Assembly: GCA_016712315.1 (NCBI GenBank)
Contig: JADJRG010000029.1
Span: forward strand, 682,001-746,000
DNA length: 64,000 bases
Origin: Nannocystis sp.
GTDB lineage: Bacteria; Myxococcota_A; Polyangia; Nannocystales; Nannocystaceae
Reading direction: 5' to 3'
Of the stretch, positions 7,970 through 18,380 are shown piece after piece (position 1 is the first letter of the stretch; every line of letters starts with the position of its first letter). A program made the translations under genes and the position numbers. The notes under the pieces are model-generated. The model searched no databases. It had not been told where the DNA came from and saw only the letters and a list, made by a program, of their open reading frames with translations.

Positions 7970-9112
7970 ATGGAGCGCTGCGACGTGCTGATCATCGGGG
8001 CTGGACCGGCCGGGGCGGCGGCTGGTGTGACGCTGGCCCGTGCTGGCCTGGGTGTCACGATCGTTGATCGTGCGTTCTTTCCCCGGACCAAGACCTGCGG
8101 CGATGCGCTGTCCGAGCGCGCCGTCGCGCTACTGCGGGCGCTCGCGGGCGCACGAGCCGAGTCGTTGCCGCGGGCAGAGGTGCGCTCGGCGGCCGCGATC
8201 CTGCCTGAGGGGCCGCGGATCGTGCGGCGCTGCTCCGGGGATCCGGGCTGGATCGTGCGGCGCGTGGACTTAGACGCGTGCCTGCGTGACGCCGCAGAGG
8301 AGGCCGGCGCGCAGGTGATCGAAGGGGTGAACGTGCGCGAGCTGCTGCGTGAGCGGGGCGTGGTGATCGGCGCCGCGGCAGGGGAGCGGCGCTGGCGGGC
8401 CTCGGTGGTGATCGCGGCCGATGGGCCGGCCTCGATCGCTTGGTCGGCGCTCGGGCTCGAGAAGCCGCGCCAGCAGCAGCTCGCGGTCGCGGCGACGACG
8501 TACATGCGCGGCGTGACGATGGCGGAGATGGGGTGCTCAGAGCACTACCTCGAGCGGGCGCTGCCGAACGGGTATGGGTGGGTGTTCCCGGCGATCGATG
8601 GTTGGAGCAACGTCGGCGTGTACCAGCGGGAAGATAGCTTTCACGCGGGCGGCCGGCGGCTGCGCGAGCTCTTGGCGGAATTCATCGCGCGGCACCCCGA
8701 GCGCTTCGCGTCGGCGACCGCTGGTGAGGTGCACGCGTGGCCCCTTCCGCTGCGCCGGACGCCGCGAGCTCCGGCGGGTTGCCCTGGGCTGCTGCTCGCT
8801 GGCGACGCGGCCCGTTTGGTCGATCCGCTGAGCGGCGAAGGGATCTGGCAGGCGCTGCGCAGCGGCCAGATCACCGGCGAGGTCGCGGCCGCCTCGCTGG
8901 CTCGCGAGGGGCGCGTGGGGGCGGCGGCGCTCGGTCGGCTACGACGGCGAGTGTCGCTGGAGCTGGGGCTCCCATGCTGGCTCAAAGGTCAGGTTCAAGG
9001 CGCTATGCGAGTGATCGTCGAGTACGGCCTCGCGCGCCATACAGCGCTCTCGTGGGCGCTCCAACGCGGCTATGGCGGGGCGGTCGAGCCCGAGGAGGAG
9101 GTGTTGCGGTGA
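7970..9112 (+). CDS. Geranylgeranyl reductase-family FAD-dependent oxidoreductase
   Basis: 380 residues from the ATG at 7970; an in-frame TTG at 7943 would place nine residues before the nucleotide-binding strand and is less likely. The N-terminus has the Rossmann dinucleotide motif DVLIIGAGPAGAAAG. FFPRTKTCGDALSERAV matches the conserved 'KxCG' segment of the family, and LLLAGDAARLVDPLSGEGIWQAL is the second FAD-contacting GD motif. Relatives reduce double bonds of isoprenoid chains or act as FixC-like and halogenase-like flavoenzymes; the exact substrate is unclear. The N-terminal region has no membrane segment. It follows the tRNA terminator and probably has its own promoter. Confidence 0.85.
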   Translation: MERCDVLIIGAGPAGAAAGVTLARAGLGVTIVDRAFFPRTKTCGDALSERAVALLRALAGARAESLPRAEVRSAAAILPEGPRIVRRCSGDPGWIVRRVDLDACLRDAAEEAGAQVIEGVNVRELLRERGVVIGAAAGERRWRASVVIAADGPASIAWSALGLEKPRQQQLAVAATTYMRGVTMAEMGCSEHYLERALPNGYGWVFPAIDGWSNVGVYQREDSFHAGGRRLRELLAEFIARHPERFASATAGEVHAWPLPLRRTPRAPAGCPGLLLAGDAARLVDPLSGEGIWQALRSGQITGEVAAASLAREGRVGAAALGRLRRRVSLELGLPCWLKGQVQGAMRVIVEYGLARHTALSWALQRGYGGAVEPEEEVLR

Positions 9113-9157
9113 GGCGCGAGGCTGCTATCGTGCGCGGGTACCTTCCTGTGGGGATAT

Positions 9158-10240
9158 ATGCGCACGATCTCGCTCGGACTCGCCTCGTTCACATTCTGGC
9201 TCATCGGCTCGGTCGTCGCGGTGGCGGCGCCATCTCCGGCGGGATCGAACGTCGCGCTCAACACTTGCGTCAGCGCGTGCAACCGGGCGAGCCTCAAAGA
9301 GGATGATCGTGCGACGTGCAAGCTGGAGTGCCGTTACCTGCACGAGAGCGCGGCGCCGGCGTCGCCACCAGCAGCGCCAGCAGCGACGCCGCCGGTAGCC
9401 CCGGCCGGGGCGGCGACGCCGGCGCCGGCAGTGAGCGCGACGAGCTGGAGCCCCGTCGAGATCCAGCGCTGTCAGTCCCGTTGTGACGCGAGCGCCTCGG
9501 AGAATGATCGCGCGACCTGCCGACTCCAATGCCAGCGCCTCACGGCTCCATCAGCGCCCAGCGGGCCGCCGCAAGGTGCTGCTGCCTCCTCGCAGCCATC
9601 CGGCGCGCCCTATACGCCCACAGGGGTCGCCTCGGCGGGCGGGCCGGTGGTGTATTCGCCGACGCAGGCCGACGCGCAGGCGAGCGCGCAGGCGGTGTAC
9701 GCGGCGCAGATCGAGCAGCAGCGCGTCTGCGTGAGTGAATGCCAGCGTCAGGCGTTTCGCTCGCCTACCGATCTCGAGACATGCAAGTTGACCTGCCAGA
9801 GCTTGGTCGAGGCGCCCAGCGAGCGCGTGTACTTCGATCCGAACGCGGCCGGGGACGCGCGTAGTCGGGTGATCCAGTCCTCGGGCGGGGTTGCAGGCGC
9901 TGCGCGCCCGAGCGCGCAAGCGAGCTGGTATGCGCCGTACGAGCAAGGTGCACCGACGTCGTCGCCGGCGATCACGCCGCCGCCTGGGGCGGCGGCAGCG
10001 CCCCCAGCCCCCATGAAGCCGGTGCTCACGCCAGAGGCCGCGGCGCGGTGCTCCTCCATCGCCGCCGCGTGTGCGCAGGGTTGTGTGAGCTCTCGCGCGG
10101 CTTGTAGCAGCGACTGCGACGCGACCAATAAGCTCGCGACGGATCGGGCGACCTGTCGTCTCCTCTGCGACGGCAATCAAGAGGTCTGTCAGGAGGGCTG
10201 TGGGGCGCGGTCGATGAGGTGCAACGCGGGGGAGGGCTAG
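9158..10240 (+). CDS. Secreted Cys-rich protein with four twin CX3C modules
   Basis: 360 residues with a Sec signal peptide ending near VAVAAPS. Four modules share the pattern C-x3-C-x(11-13)-C-x3-C. The first is C37/C41/C54/C58 and the second C105/C109/C121/C125; the third lies near residues 190-212 and the fourth near 305-345. The second half of most modules reads DRATCKLEC or DRATCRLQC. The modules are separated by Ala/Pro/Gly-rich linkers. The fourth region contains extra cysteines (CAQGC, CQEGC). Twin CX3C pairs form disulfide-stapled helical hairpins in mitochondrial small Tim proteins; that this protein folds likewise is inference. No enzyme domain is visible. Likely periplasmic or extracellular; function unknown. 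Confidence 0.8.
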   Translation: MRTISLGLASFTFWLIGSVVAVAAPSPAGSNVALNTCVSACNRASLKEDDRATCKLECRYLHESAAPASPPAAPAATPPVAPAGAATPAPAVSATSWSPVEIQRCQSRCDASASENDRATCRLQCQRLTAPSAPSGPPQGAAASSQPSGAPYTPTGVASAGGPVVYSPTQADAQASAQAVYAAQIEQQRVCVSECQRQAFRSPTDLETCKLTCQSLVEAPSERVYFDPNAAGDARSRVIQSSGGVAGAARPSAQASWYAPYEQGAPTSSPAITPPPGAAAAPPAPMKPVLTPEAAARCSSIAAACAQGCVSSRAACSSDCDATNKLATDRATCRLLCDGNQEVCQEGCGARSMRCNAGEG

Positions 10241-10277
10241 CGCTCGCGGTCGCGGCGGCGATCGTGTACATGAATTG

Positions 10278-10745
10278 ATGATGGCGAACGACAGTGACTT
10301 GAACTCGAGCTTGGTCGGTGCGGATCGGGTGACCCGTCGCGAGGTGATGGCGCTTGGGACAGGTCTGGCGGCCGCGGCGCTGGTCGGCTGCGGCGGCAAG
10401 ATCGAGGGGATGCGCGAGGTCGAGAGCTCCGGTGGGACGCTACAGCTCGGCTTTCAGGCGCACCCGGAGCTGGCGCGCAGCGGCGGTGAGGTGATCGTCC
10501 GAGTCGACGGCAAGGGGAAGCCGATGTTGGTACGACGGGTCAACGACGCCGAGGTGTCGGCGCTGTCGTTGGCGTGTACCCACCTCGGCTGCACGGTGAA
10601 GGTGAGCCAGGAGGGGCTGGCCTGCCCTTGCCATGGTTCGCGCTTCTCGGCGGCCGGTGACGTGACGAAGGGGCCGGCGAAGGCGCCGCTTGAGCGCTTC
10701 GCGGCGGCGATCGAGGGCGAAGCTGTGATCGTGAAGGTCGGCTAG
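10278..10745 (+). CDS. Rieske [2Fe-2S] domain lipoprotein
   Basis: 155 residues. The N-terminus carries a twin-arginine-like motif (TRREVMALG), a hydrophobic run and the lipobox LVGCGG, as expected of a folded iron-sulfur protein exported by Tat and anchored by lipid. The Rieske ligand motifs are both present: CTHLGC and CPCHGS, 17 residues apart, followed by RFSAAGDV. The gene ends 12 bases before the end of lon on the other strand. No cytochrome b or dioxygenase partner is adjacent, so it may serve as a stand-alone electron carrier. Start may be 10278 or 10281 (two ATG codons in a row). Confidence 0.9.
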   Translation: MMANDSDLNSSLVGADRVTRREVMALGTGLAAAALVGCGGKIEGMREVESSGGTLQLGFQAHPELARSGGEVIVRVDGKGKPMLVRRVNDAEVSALSLACTHLGCTVKVSQEGLACPCHGSRFSAAGDVTKGPAKAPLERFAAAIEGEAVIVKVG

Positions 10746-10756
10746 CCGGAGCTCGA

Positions 10757-13165
<2,409 letters not shown>

Positions 13166-13256
13166 CGTAGATCGGAACGTGGTGAGCGTCACTGTCAGCG
13201 GGCCGTCGCGGAGCGATCGAGGTGCCCGGGGTAGAGGGCTCTGGTACAAGGATGCG

Positions 13257-15254
13257 GTGAGCTTCATTGCGCGCCCGGAAGATCGCGGATCGCCGCTCGC
13301 GTGGCGCTTGGGCGTGCTGTTGCTCGTGGGGGCCTCGGCGCCGCTGGAGCTCGGGCTTGCGCCTCCGCTGCTGCTGCTCTTGTTGTTCGCGGCGCTGAGC
13401 GTGCGTCATGAGGCGTGGATCGCGAGGTGGCTGCACGAGGATCCGCGCGGCCTCGCAGGGCTGCCGACCGGGCTACGAGCGGCGATCGTCGGCGCGATCG
13501 TGCTGTTAGGGGCGGTCGTCGGGGCGGTCGCCGCTCTCGGCGTAGGAGGGCTGCTGGTCGCGTTCCCAGCGGCGATCCCGGGGCTCGCGGTGATAGGCGC
13601 GGCGGCTGCGGCGCTGCCGCGCCTCCGCGGGCGTGGTCGGGCGTTCGGGCTGGTCGTGGCGGTGCTTTCTTTGCCAGCCGCCGCTGCGCTCGGCGCGAGG
13701 ATCGAGGCGAGCGGGACGCAGGCGCGGGGCTTCGCCACATCCGGGCCGATCTTCGGGGTTCATCCGTTTCAGGCGACGGCGGTGGTGATCGATGGGTACG
13801 GGCCCTTCGATCTGCCGATCAATGACTACGTGGAGCCGTCCGGGTGGCGGGGATACGGGCCTGAGGCGCTGGCCGCTGCGCTTGAGATGGCGCTCCATCG
13901 GATCGCCGAGCTGCACTTCTCGGAAGATGGTCCAGCGCGCGCGCGCGAGGCGTTCGCGGGGGCGCGGGTCGCTGTCTTCACGAGCCCGGGGATCCGCGAG
14001 CGACGCAGCGGCGCCGCAGCGAGCGAGGCTGAGCTGCGGCTACGGATCGACTCAGGAACGACGGGGCAAGGTTCGAGGGTCGAGATCGTCTGTCCAGGCA
14101 CGCGCAGTGATCCTCGTGGGCTTCAGCCGGACGGCGTGATGGAGCGCATGTGCCCCGATCGCTTCGCAGGCGAGGGGAGCGCCGGGTTGGGTTTAACCGG
14201 CCGCTGGACGGGGTACGCCGAGGGGCGCGGGAACGAGCGTATGAGCGCTGCTCGGCTGCTCGGGTGGACGCGCAGCGATGATCTGGCGGGGGCGCGGATC
14301 GTCCGTGGGGAGCTGCGAGGGTACGCGCTTTCGGTCCTTTGCCTGCTGGGAGCGCTCGGCTTGTTCGGGCTGCGGCGTCCTGGGGCGTCGGCCTCACTCG
14401 AGGCGATCCAAGGGCTCGCGAGCGGGGTCTTGGGCGCCGCGGGGATCCTTGTTGTGGTGGTGGCGGTGTTCGTGGCGCGGCACGTGGCGCTCGACGTGTT
14501 CGCGGCGCCGCCGCCCGGCTTTGATGTGTGGTCGATATCGAGTTGGGGCGGGATCTTGGCGCTCGTCGGGATCGGATGGTTGTGGCGGAGCCCGGCGCTG
14601 CTCCGATCGCGACCGAGTGAGAGCCCCCACGTGGCGGCGCTCGTCACGGCGGCGGTGGTGATCGTGACGGCCGCAGATCTGCGGCTTACGAGCTGGATTC
14701 GGCCTGATCTCTGGGAGCGCCGGGGGCTCGGGATCGGCGCGGACGCCTGGCGGTTGGGCTTCGAGCGCTGGGTAATTGCGGCGGGCGATCTCGTGAACGG
14801 CGCGACGGGGACGCCGTTGGCGATCGCGGAGGCGACTGTGGCAGCGAGCCTCGTGGCCGTGCTTGTCGGGCTCATCGGCGGGATCGTGGGCGCTCTGCCT
14901 CGTACGGTCTCCAGGGTGATCCCCGGGATCGACGCCCGATGGGCGCTCGTCGCGAGCCTCGCGACGGCAGGAGGGCTGGTCTTTTCGCGGCAAACGCAGG
15001 GGGGGGGGCGGCTGCTCGTCCCTTTGTTGGTGTTAGCCTGGGTTATCACGGCAGCGACCGCGGCGGCGGTGACACACGGGCGAGGACGCGTGGTCGCCGC
15101 GATGACGCTGTTGGTGAGCGTGGCGGCGCTGATGTTGGCGGTGGGCGAGGTGTGGGCGGAGGGGCCCGGTCTGCCCGTCCTAGCGGGTCTTTTGGTGTTG
15201 ATCTTCGGGCTCGGGATCCTTTGTCTGGGGTCGCTTCGGCCCGCGAGGCCGTGA
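13257..15254 (+). CDS. Polytopic membrane protein of unknown function
   Basis: 665 residues from a GTG at 13257; earlier in-frame starts exist (13179) but encode a poorly hydrophobic lead. About four hydrophobic segments lie in the first 150 residues (LGVLLLVGASAPLELGLA and following). A soluble region of about 200 residues follows, then another eight or so membrane segments to the end. The soluble part contains DGYGPFDLPINDYVEP and a possible beta-rich fold with GIRERR. No transporter or enzyme signature is recognised. The gene is divergent from lon across about 90 bases that probably hold both promoters. Function unknown. Confidence 0.65.
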   Translation: MSFIARPEDRGSPLAWRLGVLLLVGASAPLELGLAPPLLLLLLFAALSVRHEAWIARWLHEDPRGLAGLPTGLRAAIVGAIVLLGAVVGAVAALGVGGLLVAFPAAIPGLAVIGAAAAALPRLRGRGRAFGLVVAVLSLPAAAALGARIEASGTQARGFATSGPIFGVHPFQATAVVIDGYGPFDLPINDYVEPSGWRGYGPEALAAALEMALHRIAELHFSEDGPARAREAFAGARVAVFTSPGIRERRSGAAASEAELRLRIDSGTTGQGSRVEIVCPGTRSDPRGLQPDGVMERMCPDRFAGEGSAGLGLTGRWTGYAEGRGNERMSAARLLGWTRSDDLAGARIVRGELRGYALSVLCLLGALGLFGLRRPGASASLEAIQGLASGVLGAAGILVVVVAVFVARHVALDVFAAPPPGFDVWSISSWGGILALVGIGWLWRSPALLRSRPSESPHVAALVTAAVVIVTAADLRLTSWIRPDLWERRGLGIGADAWRLGFERWVIAAGDLVNGATGTPLAIAEATVAASLVAVLVGLIGGIVGALPRTVSRVIPGIDARWALVASLATAGGLVFSRQTQGGGRLLVPLLVLAWVITAATAAAVTHGRGRVVAAMTLLVSVAALMLAVGEVWAEGPGLPVLAGLLVLIFGLGILCLGSLRPARP

Positions 15255-15325
15255 GCGAGGGCGCCTCGTGCCCAGTTGAGCGAGCGGGTGTGGGTCGCTA
15301 TCATGCCGCGACCTAGCGAGCCCTC

Positions 15326-16588
15326 ATGCCCCGACGCCTAGCCCCGTACCGCCCCGCTGCTCCTCTCAACGTCATCCGCGCCGCGCTCTCTGGGGTCCTC
15401 TGCGCTGCCGTCGTCGCCGCGCCGCTGCCGGCGAGCGCAGCGAGCGCGAACGTCGAGGCGGCAGCGCCGACGGCGAGCGGGACGATCGGCTTGATGCGCT
15501 TCGACGGTGACGCCGCGGTCGCGTCGGATCTGCGCTCGTACGTCCAGTCAGAGCTAGAGGCGGCGGGCTACACGATCAAGGGCGTCGCGCTCGATATGCC
15601 GAGCGCCGCGAAGAAGGTGAAGTGTCGGGAGGTCAACGACGACTGCCTCGCGAAGATCGCCGCTTGGCTGGCCAAGGGCAAGGACGCGATGCCCTATGAC
15701 TACCTGGTCTATGGGACAGCAGCGCCGGCGGACTCGGGCAAGATCGCCACCGTGGTCGTCTATGACCTCGCGAAGAAGGCGAAGGTGACGGAGCTGCGCG
15801 CGACCTTCACGACCGACGATTACATCCTCCCGGTGGTGCTGCCGCGGGCGATGGCGCGGGCGATCCAGGACGCGAAGAGCGCGCCAGCCCCGATCACCCC
15901 GGATGAGGAGAAGATCCTGGCAGAGCTCGACGAGGGCCCGGGAAAGACGCCAGAGGAGCTCCGGGCGGAGCAGCGCGCGATCGCGGAGGCGCAGGCTGCG
16001 GTCGATCAGTCGCCGACCGACGCGTTCGACACCAGCGGCGTCAAAGCGGATCTGAAGGCCGACTTCGACAAGTTCTGCCGCAATGAGAAGCGGCGCAAGC
16101 GCGCGTCGAAGGAAGAGCCCCCGGATCTGCGTCCGAACTGCAAGCTGGGGCCTTTTTGGGGCTACTGGCAGAATCGGGCTTGGGTCGCCCTCGGGCTGAC
16201 CGGCGCGGGAGCGCTCGCGACGCTCGGGCTCTACGGGCTCGGACTCGGCGCGCGCGGGCCCTACAAGGAAGCTGTGGATGTGCTTGAGAGCTCCGGCCTC
16301 TCGAACACGGACCCGCTGCAGAGCGTCGAGTACACCGCGTTGGCGTCGGACGTCGCGGCGAAGGGCGCGTCGATGCGTCGCCTCCTGGTCGGCGGTGACA
16401 TCGCGCTTGGCGCGACGGTGCTGCTCGCGGGGGTGCTGGCGGTGATCATTTACCAGGACCGCACCGACGCAAAGCGCTTCATCCGAACTGAGAAGAGCTT
16501 GCGCGCCATCTCGAAGATCCAAGACGTGCAAGTCGGACCGATCCTCGGCGCCGGAGTGCAGGGCGCTGGCCTCGGCTTCCGTTTCTGA
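15326..16588 (+). CDS. Secreted/membrane-anchored protein of unknown function
   Basis: 420 residues. The signal peptide spans roughly residues 18-40 and ends PASAASA. Residues about 50-165 form an alpha/beta segment starting GTIGLMRFDGD, followed by AKKVKCREVNDDCLAKIAAW and YLVYGTA. This resembles the domain found in other myxobacterial 'TPR/DUF-type' envelope proteins that look for a cell-wide parameter, but no named family is certain. A charged helical region (170-270) follows, then two hydrophobic segments near 285-310 and 350-375. It ends in GAGVQGAGLGFRF, a terminal Phe as in outer-membrane proteins. Function unknown. Confidence 0.7.
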   Translation: MPRRLAPYRPAAPLNVIRAALSGVLCAAVVAAPLPASAASANVEAAAPTASGTIGLMRFDGDAAVASDLRSYVQSELEAAGYTIKGVALDMPSAAKKVKCREVNDDCLAKIAAWLAKGKDAMPYDYLVYGTAAPADSGKIATVVVYDLAKKAKVTELRATFTTDDYILPVVLPRAMARAIQDAKSAPAPITPDEEKILAELDEGPGKTPEELRAEQRAIAEAQAAVDQSPTDAFDTSGVKADLKADFDKFCRNEKRRKRASKEEPPDLRPNCKLGPFWGYWQNRAWVALGLTGAGALATLGLYGLGLGARGPYKEAVDVLESSGLSNTDPLQSVEYTALASDVAAKGASMRRLLVGGDIALGATVLLAGVLAVIIYQDRTDAKRFIRTEKSLRAISKIQDVQVGPILGAGVQGAGLGFRF

Positions 16589-16616
16589 GTCTCGGCGATT
16601 GAACGAAGAGAAGACG

Positions 16617-16651
16617 AAGAGGAGGCGGTGGTCCAGCCACCGCCTCTTCTT
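16617..16651. terminator. Bidirectional terminator between convergent genes
   Basis: A 15-bp stem, AAGAGGAGGCGGTGG (16617-16631) against CCACCGCCTCTTCTT (16637-16651), with a five-base loop and one G-T pair. The purine-rich left arm gives a pyrimidine tail on each strand. It sits between the stop of the secreted protein gene (16588) and the stop of trxA (16685, reverse strand), so it can serve both transcripts. Confidence 0.85.
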
Positions 16652-16684
16652 CATCGTCTCTTCGCGTCGCAGCGGGAGCGCGGC

Positions 16685-17017
16685 TTACAGACGGTTGGTG
16701 ACGAAGGCCGCCAGCTTGCTCTTCGCGCCCGGGTTGCCGACCATCTTGTCGACGACCTTGCCATCCTTGAAGAGGAGCAGGGTGGGGATGCTCTGGACAC
16801 CATAACGGGTCGCGACGTCAGGGTGATGGTCGATGTCGACTTTGGCGATCTTTAGGCGCCCGTCGAACTCGTCCGCGAGGGCGTCGAGATGAGGGGCGAT
16901 CGCTCGGCAGGGGCCGCACCAGGTCGCCCAGAAGTCGACGAGCACGGGGGTGCTGGCGCCGAGGACGTCGCGGTCGAAGTCATTGTCAGTGGTGTGGATG
17001 ATCTTTGGAGATGCCAT
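16685..17017 (-). CDS. trxA: Thioredoxin
   Basis: 110 residues, the usual length for a cytosolic thioredoxin. The active site WCGPC is at residues 33-37, preceded by VLVDFWAT and followed by the conserved cis-proline segment QSIPTLLLFKDGK. There is no signal peptide. It reduces protein disulfides such as ribonucleotide reductase using thioredoxin reductase, which is not in this window. The gene stands alone, convergent with the upstream plus-strand gene. Confidence 0.97.
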   Translation of the reverse strand: MASPKIIHTTDNDFDRDVLGASTPVLVDFWATWCGPCRAIAPHLDALADEFDGRLKIAKVDIDHHPDVATRYGVQSIPTLLLFKDGKVVDKMVGNPGAKSKLAAFVTNRL

Positions 17018-17155
17018 CGCGTCTGCTCTCTCACGGGTGACAGGGCCGGCGCGCTAGCGCTTGGGCCGCTGGTGGGCTGAGAGCATGGGTCCATCTCAGG
17101 GCGCAGGCAAGGCGTTGTCTTGGGGCTGCCCGGGGGGCTAAGATCACATCGCCTC

Positions 17156-17536
17156 ATGCCTCGCCTGTTTATCGCCCAGTCCCTCGTCGATGTTTGGATC
17201 TCGACCGGCCAGGCGCAGCTCATGCGTGACATCCTGCGGATCGGCGGGGCCGGGTCCTCGACGGATCTTTTTATCAATCCGGCCGTGTTCTTCGACCGTG
17301 TCGATGGGGCTGAAGGCGATCCGATCGATGTCGTCGGTCGCGTGAAGACCTCGCAGGAGCTGGCGCAGATCGGCGCGGAGCACTACGAGACCTCCGTGCT
17401 GGTGGGAGACTCGGCTTATACGGTGATCCCGGGGATCGTCGCCGCGCCAGTCGATGCGCGGGGCGCCGAGATAAGGCTCGACACGATGAGCTGGGGGCGT
17501 CTCCTGCGCTCGCTCGAGAGGATCGCTGCGAGCTGA
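17156..17536 (+). CDS. Small conserved hypothetical protein
   Basis: 126 residues from the ATG at 17156. The sequence PRLFIAQSLVDVWISTGQAQL, then FINPAVFFDRV, VVGRVKTSQELAQIGAEHYETSVLVGDSAYTVIPGI and MSWGRLLRSLERIA reads as a compact alpha/beta protein with no signal peptide or membrane helix. The segment around GAEHYETSVLVGDSAY resembles pili/PilZ-like or small regulatory domains only weakly; no family is claimed. It precedes the haem operon by about 60 bases and may be co-transcribed with it. Confidence 0.65.
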   Translation: MPRLFIAQSLVDVWISTGQAQLMRDILRIGGAGSSTDLFINPAVFFDRVDGAEGDPIDVVGRVKTSQELAQIGAEHYETSVLVGDSAYTVIPGIVAAPVDARGAEIRLDTMSWGRLLRSLERIAAS

Positions 17537-17594
17537 GATGTTGAGCGAGAGCGGCGATCGATCTTGACGCCTGCTACCCTCGCCGAGCGCCTGT

Positions 17595-18380
17595 ATGTAC
17601 GTGCTCTTTATCCTCGCAGCGCTCGCCTACGCCGCCTCCTCGGTCGCGTTCGGGATCGAGCGTGAGGACGATGACCGGCTGCGGCGCGCCGGCCGGATCT
17701 GCTTAGCGGTCGCGGGGATCGTGCACTTTCTTTTCATCGGGGCGCAGAGCGCTGTGGGGGCGCACCCATTTCAGTCGGTGTTCCGGGTGGCTAGCTTCGG
17801 CGCGATGTTGACCGTCGCGGGCCTCTTTGTCGTCTCGCGTGGTCGGCCGATGCCGGCGATCGGCGCCCTGGTCGCGCCGCTCGGGTTGATCGGGCTGGTG
17901 CTCGGGGTCGTCTTCGGTGGGGTCGCGATCGAGCGGGCGCCGGCCTCGCCGACGCTCGCTCGACTACACATCAGCTTGGCGACCGCAGGGCTCGCGGGGT
18001 TCATCTTGGCCGCGGGGGCCGCCGCGAGCTACTTAGCGATGGAGCGGCGCCTGCGGAGCCGACGCTTCAAACCACGCCCAGGGGCGATCTCGCTCGCCGC
18101 GCTCGATCGGCTGCACCACCGCGTGATGATCGTCGTCACGCCGATCTTCACGATGGCGATCGTCACCGGTGTGCTGTGGATCGTGCGCGCGGGCGAGCTC
18201 GCGACCTTTCGCGAGCGCTGGTTCGAGCTGCTGATCGCTGGCGTCGCGTGGTTGGCCGCGGTCGCGCTGCTGGGGCTCCGCGCGGCGCTGGGGCTGCGCG
18301 GCCGGCGAGCCGCGTCGCTCACCTTGATCGCCTTCGGTTGTACTCTCGCGATCCTCGTCTTCTATGGGGTGCGCGCGTGA
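17595..18380 (+). CDS. HemX/CcsA-like membrane protein (cytochrome c assembly family)
   Basis: 261 residues with about eight membrane segments. Conserved features of the CcsA/HemX family are seen: an early HFLFIGAQ and HPFQSVFRVASF, then ARLHISLATAGLAGFILAAGAAASYL, and LDRLHHRVMIVVTPIFTMAIVTG with the histidine of the second half. Family members either handle haem in cytochrome c maturation (CcsA/ResC) or modulate HemA level (HemX). The direct overlap with hemA (GTGA at 18377) favours a HemX-type role or a shared haem-supply role. No CcsB partner is nearby. Confidence 0.8.
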   Translation: MYVLFILAALAYAASSVAFGIEREDDDRLRRAGRICLAVAGIVHFLFIGAQSAVGAHPFQSVFRVASFGAMLTVAGLFVVSRGRPMPAIGALVAPLGLIGLVLGVVFGGVAIERAPASPTLARLHISLATAGLAGFILAAGAAASYLAMERRLRSRRFKPRPGAISLAALDRLHHRVMIVVTPIFTMAIVTGVLWIVRAGELATFRERWFELLIAGVAWLAAVALLGLRAALGLRGRRAASLTLIAFGCTLAILVFYGVRA

